A stretch of 64,000 nucleotides of DNA from Sipunculus nudus (taxonomy: Eukaryota; Annelida; Sipuncula; Golfingiida; Sipunculidae). The translations under genes and the position numbers were made by a program. The DNA is taken from the NCBI GenBank assembly GCA_026874595.1, contig CM049313.1, positions 39,028,659 to 39,092,658 on the forward strand. The letters run 5' to 3'. Shown here piece by piece: positions 33,959 through 45,609 of this stretch. The notes below the pieces were generated by a model. The model ran no database searches, had not been told where the DNA came from, and worked only from the letters and a program-made list of their open reading frames with translations. The first letter of the stretch is position 1, and each line of letters opens with the position of its first letter.

Positions 33959-34625
33959 GTACGCTCCCGAGGCAGCGGAAATCTTACGCTTCTAAAGAGG
34001 CAACTGATTTTCACGCTGTCAGCATTGACCGTTTATGATATATTTAGACACCAGATGGCGGTTCGTTGTCCGCTGAAAAAAACGTGCGTATGATGTGACA
34101 AGCAGCCAACCAGATGCCAATAAACAAACACTCGACAGGCATCCTGGCTCCGCCCATAGCTGCGCTTCATGTGCCGTTTACGGTCGAATATAAATTGCTC
34201 CCTCTGCATTCTCGCATTATCGACCGATTCGATTCTGACAGTATAACTGTGTTTGCGTAGCCATGTATCTGTTGTCTGCAGAACTGAAACTAGCCAGCGA
34301 GGTGTGCACGCAGCCTTTGTTGTTACGTTTAGTTTGAATAACAGCTCACCGGCCGGGCCACCTATTGGACGTCTGCGGCAATTCTCTCGGAGCCTGTGGC
34401 CTGTTCAGACGATAACCGGGGCGGTGAGCTGCCACTCAAAACGAAATGAACATGATTGGCTCCGTGTATTCCTCGCTTGGCTGTGTCTTCCAGCACAAGG
34501 TCTCATCTGATTGGACAAAAATACAGTGCTCCCCTCTGGTGTAGCAATTCAGGATACGAGGTCATAACAAATAGCGCTTACCATATAGGTAGTAGGCCTA
34601 TAGTTAAAGCGCTGTGTAAAGAGCG
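33959..34625 (+). repeat. GC-richer 0.67-kb repeat, copy a
   Basis: Reverse complement of 43202-43961 at high identity, and related to the deleted copy at 42801-43201. It contains a TATA-like 'cgaatataaattgctccc' (34188) and several CCAAT-type boxes ('cctattgg', 'gattggctccg', 'ctgattggac'), which resemble a polymerase II promoter. An 85-residue frame across 34253-34510 is not kept from start to stop in the other copy, so it is not called as a gene. Confidence 0.75.
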
Positions 34626-34629
34626 TATT

Positions 34630-35880
34630 ATGTAAGAAATAAAATTAAAAGCTACATACCAGGCTAGGACCAATGACTGCTATATTAAAAGTTGGATTAA
34701 CCACTGGATGTGATTGGCACGGCCAAAATCAACCATTCATGAGGTTAACAGGTGCCGGGTGCTAACCCCTTGCGTGCAGTCCCACTGCTTGGATCCAAGA
34801 ATGAGAAAATCTAATTTACTCCCAGTTTTATGCTAGATGCAGATAGCAGGGTAAAATACCAACTGTCTTGTGATTGGCCAGTTGGGTCAGGGCATCTCTA
34901 TTGACTGATAGTCAGTTTGTATGCCCCGCCCCTGGCCAATCAGAGCAAAGGTCAAGCATTATGCAGGGGGCAGAAATGCTACAACCTAATAAACGTCTCA
35001 CCTTCCATCAATGGAGTGGTGCTCTTCATTTCAGTGTTATCTTTAGTCGTGGGTGGTACCTTGCTACCTGATATGTATAAATAAACCATCAACAGCAAAA
35101 GATGTTGTGCATATTCTGATTTGATTTATGTAAAAGACAGAAATTTCAAGGCATTAATTAATTTTTGTTCGTTTTATAAGCCAAGTTTGCAAGATGGTAC
35201 TGAAGAACTGGTCAGTATAAATAGAAATGAGATAGATGTTTTTATTCCATTGAAGTGAAAACAAGTAAAGTACAAACAAGTATAATACATTTACATACAC
35301 ACAAGAAAAGAACAAAACTTCGACATATTTAAACACACCCAATTATCTACACATAGTACACGTAAAAATAAACCACATTTTACATAAAATCACCAATATT
35401 TTGTTAGCAGCATTTATATTTATTCTATAACATGTTATGTTTTGCTTATTTGTCTCTGTTTGTGGCAATATTTCTTTCTATTTTATTATTTCATTTTATA
35501 AAATGATCACTCCTTTTTAACAAAGCGTTTGCTTCCTACACTTTGTTATACAAATAATATTTCACAAACAGTATAATTTTATCAAGTAGTCTATCTGTAC
35601 TCAAATTCACTATAATCGTTTCCAAAGAAAATGTTCTAGGGATATTAAAACTGTTATATTCTAGGTGCAAAGGTTACGATTTGTGCCCTGTTAACAGACA
35701 ACCACATCTTTAGAGAACTCAAAAATAGAGAAAAAATGGAACTGATGAAACACTCCATGATGAAAATACATGCAAAGAATTATATTGATCAATGCATTAG
35801 TTGTTCAGTTACTGGAGCTTTTGTAACAAATTTTTAATTATTCTGGTGGGTTTCTTCTGAGCCTGAATGCTCTAAGGATA
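34630..35880. other. No recognised gene
   Basis: It includes a short related-sequence pair ('gattggc' blocks at 34710 and 34871) and AT-rich DNA at 35100-35700. No exon or transposon end was seen. Confidence 0.45.
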
Positions 35881-35884
35881 TGGG

Positions 35885-36235
35885 TAACAGAGACCTAATT
35901 TTAGGATTCCGTACCTTTAACGTCAGATGGGTACAAATTGTATGCATTAAGCCTAGGTCCTGAGCAAACCTCCCTTGTAAATTTAAAATAAGGTCATGAT
36001 GACCTATATTCCGCAAGCTACTGGCCAGAAGCATGATTTTTAGCAGTCAGACAGGGCACAAATTGTATCCATTAGCCCTAGACTATTCTAACATGACATT
36101 CAGGGAAGTCCTTAGCAATTCTCCTTGGAAGCCTGAAATTAGGTCAGGATGACCTATATTCTGCGAGCTATGGACCGGGAACATGATTTTGATCGCCCAG
36201 GTAGACAGGGTACAAATTGTATAAATTTTCCTTGG
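35885..36235. repeat. ~125-155-bp tandem repeat, three units
   Basis: 'gtacaaattgtatgcatta'-like text recurs near 35932, 36058 and 36211, and 'aggtca.gatgacctatattc' near 35990 and 36153. Confidence 0.75.
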
Positions 36236-36424
36236 AACCCTCTATTGTGAAATCCAAGGGAGGGGGGGGGTCCTGGGCAGGTCTCCAAATAATCCTGTAA
36301 TTTTCATTTTCTGTCCATTTTCAACATAGTCACATTAGCCATAAGCTATGCTCACAGACAATTAATATATAACATTAATAAAAGAATTGAGCACCCAGTC
36401 AAATTTAGCTGAGCGTCATGTCCC

Positions 36425-36663
36425 AGGGGCCACTTGTTGTTTTTAATCAAAATACACACCCCTTTGCGTTACTGCGTTACTTTAACATGCGAGAATTTAT
36501 TTTGCCCTTCCCTTTTTGCTCGCCACTGTATTTCTTGTTTTAATGTGATGTGTGTTTCTTGAAAAAGTATAATGTAAGCTTTTCGAGGATTGAACCAATG
36601 GAATAATTCTCTCTTCTTAATAGAGTCTGTAAGCCCCCTAACACTTAAAATTATGTCAAGCAT
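36425..36663 (-). pseudogene. L1-like LINE endonuclease relic
   Basis: A minus-strand frame reads ...ILSVRGLTDSIKKRELFHWF... then ...IILFQETHIT...EIQWRAKREGQNKF. This is the N-terminal part of the APE-type endonuclease of L1/Tx1-like non-LTR retrotransposons, where the NVRGL and QETH motifs are diagnostic. After 36469 the frame stops, but another frame continues with GVCILIKNN, the expected next motif, so the relic carries a frameshift. No reverse transcriptase follows nearby. Confidence 0.7.
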
Positions 36664-36894
36664 TAATATAAATGAAAAAAGGCTATAATCATATTAAAAA
36701 AAGTAATATGATAAGTTGTCATGACTCCATGTAGTCCATGGGCCATCGCAGATATTGGTACCACCCAGGGTGTCAAAACTAAACCATGTATTTCTTAAAG
36801 GTCTATACCTATAGATTATATTTAAGTATGATAACTGATCCAGAGTGGTTGCTTAGTCTTAGTTATCCGTTAATGAATTAAATGATCCAGATAA

Positions 36895-37440
36895 AAATTT
36901 AAACTTTGAACTGCATCGCCTTTTCCACAGTATTTATTTAACTTCATGAATACATAAGATATCATAACAAATATGGTCTCAACAGATAGCTAAGACCAAG
37001 AGCTTTCTTAAGATATGTTAGATGTGGCAGTTATTTACAATTTTCATCAGTGGCAGATACTAATATTTACCCCTACCCCATAGAATTTGCTGAAAAATTA
37101 GTAGTTTTATTCATTTACTAAACGATTTCGGGAAATTATAACAATTTCGCTATTGTCTTTAAAATTTTTTATTTTAATCTTAGGTACCAGCTTGTTTTTC
37201 CTTGTCTCTTTTTTAATATTTTTGGACATTCAGGCTAACACTTTAATGAAGTATTAGTGACTCTATATAAAATTTAACCTTTGAGCTGCATCGACTTTTC
37301 TACAGGATATAGTTTATAACGTCATGAATACAAAATATATCATGACTAATTTGGTCTCAACAGATAGCTAAGACCCAGGGTTTTTCGATAGTGTGTCGAA
37401 TGTGGCAGTCATATACATTTATCATCAGAGGCAGATAAAG
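36895..37440. repeat. Local tandem duplication (~374-bp offset)
   Basis: 36901-37050 and 37275-37437 share 'tgcatcg.cttttc', 'cttcatgaatacataag'-like text and 'ggtctcaacagatagctaag', in the same order. Confidence 0.75.
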
Positions 37441-37905
37441 TTGAGGGCATCATAAATAATACTAATACCAGTATTATTAATGATGTCATTTTCCAATTTA
37501 ATGACAAATTCTCTTTGCTGGATAGCTTTTAAAACATATTTCTTGTAGAAGCTCTTGCACTTTTTTTATAGACGGAATTAATTTGAAAGAATTACACTTA
37601 ATTTCACATATCATTCCATCAGTGTTTAGAAATAATATTATTTGTATTAATCTTAAATTATAAAAGGGTTATATAAGACATATAAAAATATTTTTATATG
37701 GTTTGTTAATAATTCTTTAATATTTTTATTCTTTTTTTTTTTGTCAAACAAAGACTATTTATCGTCCCCCTTTGATTGTAAAATAATCATGTAAAAAGAT
37801 ACTGTTGTTACTCCATTATCTTGTGTACCTGATCAGGCTATCTGAAAACAGGCAAAGCACCAAATTCTTAGACAATTAGCGCCTAAGAAGCTTATCTCCT
37901 CGGGT
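37440..37905. other. No recognised gene
   Basis: AT-rich. It lies in the intron downstream of exon B3 if the minus-strand gene continues. Confidence 0.4.
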
Positions 37906-37906
37906 G

Positions 37907-38071
37907 CGGATCCAGGGTTTAGGAAAAGAGGGATATAGCCAAGTAGGACTAATATAAATGCCTAAAAAGGTCCCAAGTCCGCAAAAATAGGGCTGAAACC
38001 CTTAAAGAAAAGGTTGCAGAGGCTGAAAAGAGGGGATGCGGACCTCCTGGGCCACCTTGGATCCGCTCCTG
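37907..38071. mobile_element. Small foldback element (GGATCC ends)
   Basis: Ends GTGCGGATCCAGGG... and ...CCTTGGATCCGCTCC form an imperfect inverted repeat about 155 bp apart. The same terminal pair bounds 44991-45189. This is a short non-autonomous foldback or MITE-like element. Confidence 0.55.
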
Positions 38072-38720
38072 CTTATATTTATCTTATTCCAAAACTTATT
38101 TGAACATTAACTCTGTAAATTTCCATACATTTTTTTCATTTCAAAATAGAAATTCAAGGTTTAAGTAAAAAGTTTTAAATAAAACTAGATTTTTATCAAA
38201 TTTAGAAAAATAAAATGAATTCATCCCGTGCCGTTTCACAGGAATATATCAACAAATATTTGCTGTGCTTCAGCTAAAAACCTAATTAATACTCAAAATA
38301 TAAAAGTTATTCGATATTTATTCAATTCAATAGAGTATCCTATAGTAGTGAATCAAAATAGTAAAATTTGAAACGTCACTTTTGAATAGATTGACAATTT
38401 TATTCAACTTTGCTGAACAAATGGTTGATTAAAGTTTTTCCTTTTTCTGCCCAAAATAACAGAGAGTGGTTTCAGAATTAATTCATATTTATATTTTTAA
38501 CTTTTGATTTGAAATTCCAAGTGTAACCTCTGGATATTAACCAATTATGTTTTTTTTATCTTTGTACCGAGGTTAGTTAATGCAATTGCCGATTTCAGTA
38601 CTTTTTCACACTTTTCCAGCTGGGTATTGCATATCATATATATGAATTACTTGAACGGGGGTGCAGCAAACTCGAAATTTAGTACCCTGGCCCAAGGACT
38701 ATTGATAATGTGTTATCTCA
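38072..38720 (-). other. Intron DNA just 3' of exon B3, no gene seen
   Basis: AT-rich sequence with no repeat or open frame of interest, starting immediately after the GTGAGA donor of exon B3 at 38721. Confidence 0.45.
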
Positions 38721-38721
38721 C

Positions 38722-38852
38722 CAGCGCAGTTGATCAGTCTCCTAAGGGACCTAAAGGAATGGTCATACAGCTCCTCTACAACACTGACTGCGTCGTTGTT
38801 ACACTCTTCTCTCACAGCAGAAATGTGGCACCTTATTACCCCGTCCACCGCC
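38722..38852 (-). CDS. Exon B3 of Cys-rich repeat gene
   Basis: 131 bp, preceded by TTTGATTTTTAG and followed by GTGAGA. It starts with the third base of a codon and ends with the first, coding for 43 whole residues with cysteines at 8, 17 and 42 (RCHISAVREEC ... LINC). It is 23 of 43 identical to exon B1, with the same length and phases, and flanked downstream by paralogous intron DNA. Joined to exon A2, the split codon is CAG. Purely conservative changes such as R/K, E/K and V/I dominate the differences, as expected of protein-level constraint. The reading frame also runs a little into both introns by chance. Confidence 0.75.
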
Positions 38853-39965
38853 CTAAAAATCAAAGTAACAAACAAACCATTATTATTTTTAGACATAACC
38901 TATGGAAATAGGTTAAAGCCACCAAGATGACTTTAGTCACCTTATTGCGACAGGCCACAGAAAATAATTCATCCGATGTTTTGATTTATGCAGTGAATTG
39001 TCAGAATGAGGCCTGACCTGGAAATGGTTCATCATATCCTGTATTTTGTACTTGTCTGCTTATGATGTGACACATGTATTTCTTAAACTAGATTATTCAT
39101 GTGTGTGTGAATGTGTGTATGTGCTCTTATTCTATATTATCTTGAAACTCATGTAGTATGACATGGTTCATTTTTTTCGAAACTGCAAGGCAAGCATCTA
39201 TTTTAGGCTAGCGTTTTTTATTTTTTTAATATAGTATCAGACTCTGCTGACAGAAGCACAAAGGGACACGTCGAAGCAATGAACCCGTAATCTCTACTTG
39301 GGGACACAAATGAAAACATCGGCAATAAATGGATTGTGTTTTCGAATTATCCTTTGATGAAATAGGGATAAAGGACACGCGTAATCTCAAAAATCGCGCA
39401 TCATAATAAGAATTTACAGGGAATCACGGCAATAGAGTTGTTCAAAAGAATATGTCCGCGAGCTTCTCGAAACAAGGTACCCAGGTCTCTCCAGACTGGT
39501 ACCCCACGCTCTTTTGTCGACGCTGCTCTCAGTCAACCTGAAAACGGGGTGGCTCTTCCATTAACTATTTGCATAATGATTGCTTCCATCGGAAGACTGG
39601 GGTTGGTGCGATAACGGCACTGTGCAATTCGTTTTATGATACTTTCTTCTCGACTTTTAACTGATTCAACTCAGCTTGACACAGGATATTCAAGCGTTTC
39701 TGACCTGGTCTATACATGTGTGTGACATTAATCACCAAATGTATTGAATGTCGAGAAGTGTAAATACTATTTATAACTTTTAAGATTATCTCGGAAACGT
39801 GGTTTAGTTAACATTAGGGACGCACGTAAAAGTGCTTAAAAATTAAATTAAGTTGGTTGACAACGGTTAAAATGCTGGTCTGAATGTTAGCCTCCTCACT
39901 GTTGATATTGTATTTGTGTAGCGTTTACTAGAAGCAGTCAGCGGCTTTAATCTTTTTAGTGGCAG
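38853..39965 (-). other. Intron DNA between exons A2 and B3
   Basis: No gene or clear repeat was recognised. It contains a short GT-rich tract at 39100-39122. Confidence 0.45.
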
Positions 39966-40830
39966 CTGTTACGGAACCTATTATCAACAGATCACGTATG
40001 CGTGATGAACATAACTTTTGTCAAGAAGATAAAAAAAAATCAGATTCTGTAACACTAGGCAGCATGAAATGTCTAGGGGAATAAATAAAGAAGTCAGTGG
40101 TTTTTTGTTAACAAATAACTATAATTTATTCTTAAAACAACCCTATCATTACAATACACTAAATCAATTCAATTACACAGTATAACAGCTGTATAACAAC
40201 AAATCAATAGAGTCACACAGTAAAATAAACAAAGGGCACAGTACCTGGATACTACCACTGTTACCGCGATAAGTCCTTTAAAATGTATAAGCCGATGAAA
40301 AGTTTACACAAACTCTCTCGGAGAATAACAGTCCAATGCAAAGCTCTTGTAACAATCAAAAAAGGTAACCTTAAGACAAGCAGCACTTAATTGTAATGTG
40401 TTAGTAATAGTAGAATCCCTGAAATTACTGGATAATCGTATATGTCCCACAAACTGACATACACACGTCTGTGTCCGCTTGAATATTCTCTCACCCCTCT
40501 CCCGGCTCTAAAACACAGCCCCCTATTTATAACCTCTCGCCTCAAGCCGAGAATTTTCCACTTGTCGAACAATCTAAAGAATTTTACACAGTTCACACGT
40601 TCAAAGAACATACTAAAACGGGAACGCCGTGTATCTAGGGTTCAACCAACGCGGATTAAACCGAGCCTGCAACATCCGACCAGGCGAGGCCGCTACAACA
40701 CGAGCTACGCGTGGCACACAAACGAAATGCCAACAACACATGGAACATCCTTGTGCACAATTAGACAATCATCTGTAAGACCGGCGCACACAATAAAAGG
40801 GGCACCTGTAACACAGGAAAAGACATCTAG
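39966..40830 (-). repeat. LTR-like repeat, copy 1 (minus)
   Basis: Reverse-complement counterpart of 51430-52240. In its own sense it starts TGTTACAGGTGCC, has a TATA box (TATAAATAGGGGG), an AATAAA-type signal before the right end, and ends ...GCCTAGTGTTACA, giving TG...CA ends like an LTR. Further shared sequence beyond the CA includes the hairpin ATCACG-CATA-CGTGAT. The 138-residue frame on the opposite strand (40442-40858) is a by-product. Confidence 0.65.
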
Positions 40831-42800
40831 CATCGAGCATGCATGGAAACTACGCTGACACTCGGCCTTTGAACAAGGCCGTTATTTATTTTTCTAAGAC
40901 TTTGTTCTGCCCCGGGAAATTAATAAAAAGGCGGCCAGTCAAAGCCCGGCGTCTAATCAAGGATATATAGTAGCCATTCAGTGAACAAGTCTGGTAGGGA
41001 CCAGACAAAAGCTCTGCTTCCAAATAACTTTGCATGTGGGTACTGTTAAATCATTTTATGTTTATTACTAGCTGATAAACCCAGTATACCGGGCTGTTTT
41101 TTACTGGGGTTTAGGAGATATGTTTACTGAGATATTGAATGTTGGCTCATTATTTATTATAAAAGTTAAAAGAGAATATAGATTTTTGTGGGATACCCTC
41201 GGAATACGATACTGTGCTCGTGGCAAAAATTATACCCCGGTATGTTTACCTTGAAGACCTGGTCAGTGATGGTTTACATTGCGAAACGGAATGAGACGCC
41301 GAGGCATACAGTGTTTCGTTGATATTTGACTGGTTGCTATCGTTGGACGTATAAAGAATAGATTGATGTGAGGAACACATGAAAGAATAAATAAATATAC
41401 GTTGCAAGGAAACTGTTCCTGAAAAAGGAAACAGAAACCCCACCCCACCCCAGCCCTGGTCCTGAAATTGGGACCTTGAATTAGGTTTTGTCATTAATCC
41501 TCCTATGTTGAACTCTCCATTTCATAAAGCGAGAATCATGTGTTTTTCTCTTTTACTGACCACGCACGTGGGTCAAATCCCTCATTGAAAGAAAGCGTTA
41601 TTCATATGAACAATAGTCCTTAGTGTTAGAGGTTAAGTGACCACGATGCACGCATTCCGGTGATTGCCGAAGGCAGTTCGGCTGTGCTCGGTAAAAAAAC
41701 GGAAAAATCACTCAAAAGTATATGTACATTGAAAATTATTTATTTTCATATCGCCTATGTCACTCCGGGGATAATAACCTTTCAAATGATGTATGGCACA
41801 ATATTGTACACAACGCAGTTTTAGAGAACATTGCGAACAGACGTGAACCGAATTCCATATATAAGTATTAGATAGTCTGACAGAAGTTCTAATTTTACCC
41901 TTAATCCAGCATGTTTATATATTGTAATGGCATGTCCTTATTTTCTATGTATTATTGTATTGTCCAATATAGTACAGTTTATTATTTTCTGTATGATTAC
42001 TTTAAATTTACTGATTTCACTTGGTACCCACAGACTGGGCACTGAAGGTCAACAATAAATTGTCCGAACACGCTGACATAAACTGACAAATGCATGTTGG
42101 CAATGACTGGTACTGACACCGCATCATAAGGCCATTGAAAAATCTCTGTTGCAGGTTAACGCGGAGTCTTCGAAATATGAAGGGAGAGATGTGTACATGG
42201 AAAACAGGCCGGTGTGAATGGCTGTACGTTGCAAGTGTGACGGCATGGACTAAATTTTAAAACGAACTGACATTAGCATTAAATGTTTTTTTAATCTATC
42301 CTGAAAAAAACATTATTGAGATTTATACTTTTCATTACATGAACGGGATTAATCTTTGGCTGACGTTACTGCTGCAGATAGGATAACAGCTTTATTAAAA
42401 AAATCACACAACCTCGTGAAAGTTGTGGAAAAGTAAACATATTTAATTTTCATCTGCCAGGATATACTCAGGTTATGCAAAATCTTTATTTTTGCTTCCA
42501 CACTGGATTTCTTCAGGGAGATTGGATGTCCCTCTAAAGGGGAACAAAAGGGAAGAGCAGACAATCTCTCTTTCTGTCCGCAACCCTCTCACTAGACGCC
42601 CTTTTACACAGCAAGGAGACTGTTGGGTGACCAATGAGCGATAAAAAAATTGGCACGATCTCTCAACGCTCTCCTAAGCTTCTGAATGACTGAAGATTTT
42701 TTTTTTTTTTTCTTTATCGAATAGTTACAGGTTGCTGTAGTTAAGACCCTAGCCCTGAGAGCACCTCAAGCTTAATTTTGATAGTTTTCCAAACCGATGA
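40831..42800. other. No recognised gene
   Basis: Within the A2-B3 intron. A palindromic stretch 'aacccagtataccgggctg' lies at 41078-41096. It has several short frames, none with a conserved motif. Confidence 0.4.
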
Positions 42801-43201
42801 CGCTCTTTACACAGCACTTTACCTATAGTTCTACTACCTATATCATAAGCGCTGTTTGTTTTGACCTCGTATCCTGAATCGCTACACCGAGGGGGCACAA
42901 TATTTTGGTTCAATCAGATGAGACCCTGTGCTGGAAGACAAAACGGATTACCAACCAAGCGAGAAATACACGGAGCCGATGTTGTTCATTTCGTTTTGAG
43001 TGACAGCTCATCGCCCCGGCAACTGTTTGAACAGGCCAAATGGCTCAGACAGAATTGCGCCGCACGTGGTTTCTCAGTGGAGCCTGATGCCTGTCGAGTG
43101 TGTGTTGACTGGTATTTGGTTGGCTGCAAGTCACATCTGCAGTTTGTCAGCAGAAAGCCCCTTCACCTGGTATTTAAATGCATCATAAACGGTCAAAGCT
43201 T
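42801..43201 (-). repeat. 0.67-kb repeat, deleted copy c
   Basis: Begins 'cgctctttacacagc' and ends 'cataaacggtcaaagct', like the next copy, but lacks the central 250-300 bp. It is head-to-tail with the copy at 43202, so the pair is a tandem arrangement. Confidence 0.75.
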
Positions 43202-43961
43202 CGCTCTTTACACAGCGCTTTAACTATAGGCCTACTTCCTATATCGTAAGGCGCTGTTTGTTATGACCTCGTATCCTGAATTGCTACACCAGAGGGGAGC
43301 ACTGTATTTTTGTCCAATCAGATGAGACCTTGTGCTGGAAGACACGGCCAAGCGAGGAATACACGGAGCCAATCATGTGCATTTCGTTTTGAGTGACAGT
43401 TCATCGACCCGGTAACCGTCTGAACAGGCCACAGGCTCAGGGAGAATTGCCCCAGACGTGGTTTGCTTAGGACCTTGGGCACGTAGGATTCCCGGCCGAT
43501 GAGCCGTAATTCAAACGAAACATAACAACAAAGGCTGCGCTGAGGCGCCTCGATGGCTGGTCTCAGTTCTGCAGACAACAGATACATGGCTACGCTAACA
43601 CAGGCATAATGTCATAATCGAATAGGTCTATGATGCGAGAATACAGAGAGAGCAATTAAAATTCGACCATATCACGCGGTGCTTGAAGCGCAGCTATGGG
43701 CGGAGCCAGGATGCCTGTCGAGTGTTTGTTTATTGGCATCTGGTTTGCTGCTTGTCACATCATACGCACGTTTTTTTTCAGCGGACAACCATCTGGTGTC
43801 TAAATATATCATAAACGGTCAAATAAGCTAGCAGCGTGAAAATCAGTTGCTTCTTTTGAAGCGCAAGATTTCCGCTGCCTCGGCAGCGTAGGTCAAAGCA
43901 GACAGCGGGAAAATCAGTACCTTTTTTAGAAGCGCAAGTTTTCCGCTGCCTCGGGAGCGTA
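43202..43961 (-). repeat. 0.67-kb repeat, copy b (inverted to copy a)
   Basis: Reverse complement of 33959-34625. Its right end is extended by a second imperfect copy of the terminal ~70 bp ('aagcgcaag.tttccgctgcc' at 43860 and 43931). The minus-strand frame over 43318-43587 shares only its last half with the corresponding frame in copy a. Confidence 0.75.
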
Positions 43962-44090
43962 CGAGCCGATAGACATGATGCCACCAGTCCAAGCAGGGAG
44001 CCACCAGAGACTGCCAATGTTTTACCCCCACCGAAGAACCTGAGGAAAGCTACAGCACCCACAACCATAGAGACAGAAGCAGCATGCATC
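43962..44090 (-). pseudogene. Possible fragment of a small membrane protein exon
   Basis: A GC-richer minus-strand frame reads MVVGAVAFLRFFGGGKTL followed by AVSGGSLLGLVASC, a glycine-rich hydrophobic pattern (RF-x-G-x-GK ... G-x-SLL) that recalls one transmembrane repeat of TMEM14-like proteins. It is cut at 43961 by the end of repeat copy b, so it would be a broken gene or retro-copy. The family suggestion is weak. Confidence 0.2.
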
Positions 44091-44770
44091 CCCTCCGCCG
44101 ATCCCAGCAGCGGGGACCACGCATGCCAATCGAGAGCCGAACTCGTTCAATGAAACGACATTACTTCGAGTAATTGCCATTTAATACTTGCATTTTTGAT
44201 AAGCCTCGGAAAAAGCCGTTTCTGCGTAAATGTTTGGGAGATCCTGGTGCGCTCATTATGCGATCAAAAATTCAATTTTTGGCAACTTTCATGTCGATCT
44301 ATAGAGACCTTTGAGCGACTTTGGCGATCAATTAGTGCTTATTGAAACATCCTTGAGCGAACATTGAAAGTTTGTTGAGCGCTAGTTGTGTGACCAAGAG
44401 AGATCACTGAGAGTTATACGAGATCGCTGAGGTATCACTTCGGGGTGGAAATAATATTTGAGCCATCTCTCAAATATCTGGCCATCTCTCAAAAGGTCGC
44501 CAACCCTCTGAAAAGGCCCCTTTATCAAGCGAATAAAATGCACAGCTTTATTACAGTGATAACAATGATTACGGGATAATTCTTTTATACAGATGGTTTA
44601 TTAATATTATCTACTATAATCATTAAATTGTGCATCTCATTTGAGAAAATGAAGGTTACAGTATGTGTCAACTGCCTGATAGAATGATCTTTAACCTTAG
44701 CTAACATTATACAATGACGTTAAATGTTTATACATTTCGGTGGTTCATTAATGAATACATTTTATCTATC
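44091..44770 (-). other. No recognised gene
   Basis: Intron DNA with no recognisable structure. Confidence 0.4.
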
Positions 44771-44774
44771 TTAC

Positions 44775-44960
44775 ATTGTGCAGCATAATTATAGTAACTA
44801 ACGCATATATGCTCCATGTCTCGGACGGTGACGTTCGGTAGTCTGTAGGAGTTATAGAAACACCGACCTTGGACGGCTTAGCCACGCCAGGAAACGAACA
44901 CGGGTCTCCAGTAGACAGAGACGAGCGTTTTACCACTTGACTGTCCAGGTGATTTTTTAA
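44775..44960 (-). mobile_element. tRNA-derived SINE
   Basis: On the minus strand, AAGTGGTAAAACGC resembles a polymerase III A box, and GTGTTCGTTTCC, about 35 bp downstream, a B box (consensus GGTTCGANNCC). The tRNA-like head is followed by unrelated sequence. The clover-leaf is not complete, so it is not a functional tRNA. Confidence 0.5.
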
Positions 44961-44990
44961 CAAAATTTAAATAATGAAAAAACAGAAGCG

Positions 44991-45189
44991 GATCCAGGGG
45001 GGGTCCAGGGGGTCCGGACCCCCCCCCCCCTTTTTTTCACCCGAAGCAACCTTTTTAAAGGGGTTTTAGACGTAATTTTGCGGCCTGGACCCCCCCTTTT
45101 CCAGACGTGATGACCTTTTTTTTAGGGGTTTTCATTAGTCCTCCTGGGTTGGACCCCCCCCTTTTCCTAAATCCTGGATCCGCCCCTGA
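44991..45189. mobile_element. Foldback element with GGATCC ends
   Basis: Starts AGCGGATCCAGGGGGGGTCC and ends CCTAAATCCTGGATCCGCCC, an inverted terminal pair. The interior repeats 'ggaccccccc' and 'aggggtttt', so it can fold back on itself. It includes a 12-base C-run at 45019-45030. Related to 37907-38071. Confidence 0.6.
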
Positions 45190-45473
45190 AAAATATTGGA
45201 ATTTCAGCATAAATTCCCGTCAGATAACAAAAATAATATTTTTGACGATAAATGAAGGTTATGATTTGGTGGGAGTTTCATTTTCTTGTCATAAGTGTGT
45301 GTGCATGTGTGTGTTCGTGGGGAGGGGGAGGGTATTCTGTCCGTACTCTATTAGATTATCCCCCTCATATTATCTCAAGCAAACAAGACCAATGTGTACA
45401 GGCGAATGTGTTATGTGTTAATGCAATGATTCGACATACGTACGTCTGCTTGCCATTGACCTTTGATGCTTAC
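45190..45473 (-). other. Intron DNA just 3' of exon A2
   Basis: Begins at the GTAAGC donor of exon A2. A GT-rich tract lies near 45294-45320. No other feature was seen. Confidence 0.45.
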
Positions 45474-45609
45474 TGGCATATTTCCTCCAGCGCTCCCCCA
45501 TCGAAACGTCCTAGTAGTGACTTCATTTTATTATTAAATGTTTTGTTACATTGGGTCAAGGCAATGGTGATGACAGGTTCGTTAAAGCACTCCAAGTTTC
45601 TCAATATTT
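45474..45609 (-). CDS. Exon A2 of Cys-rich repeat gene
   Basis: 136 bp between ...CTTTGCTTCAG and GTAAGC. It starts with codon position 2 and ends after position 2 (phases 1 to 2), coding for 44 whole residues with cysteines at 7, 20 and 44 (NLECFNEPV ... IALTQCNKTF ... LEEIC). Exon A1 shows the same layout (L-x-x-C, then I-A-x-x-C, then L-E-x-x-C just before the donor), which supports homology despite low identity. The upstream split codon with B2 is AAA and the downstream one with B3 is CAG. The frame is open upstream through the polypyrimidine tract, which should not be read as protein. Confidence 0.65.

Noticed and set aside
34253-34510. 85-residue frame resembling the one at 43318-43587
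   Set aside because: The two share only the last 40 or so residues, as expected from DNA-level repeat identity. Starts and upstream halves differ by frame.
40442-40858. 138-residue plus-strand frame
   Set aside because: It lies antisense within an LTR-like repeat. The other copy (51430-52240) does not keep the frame.
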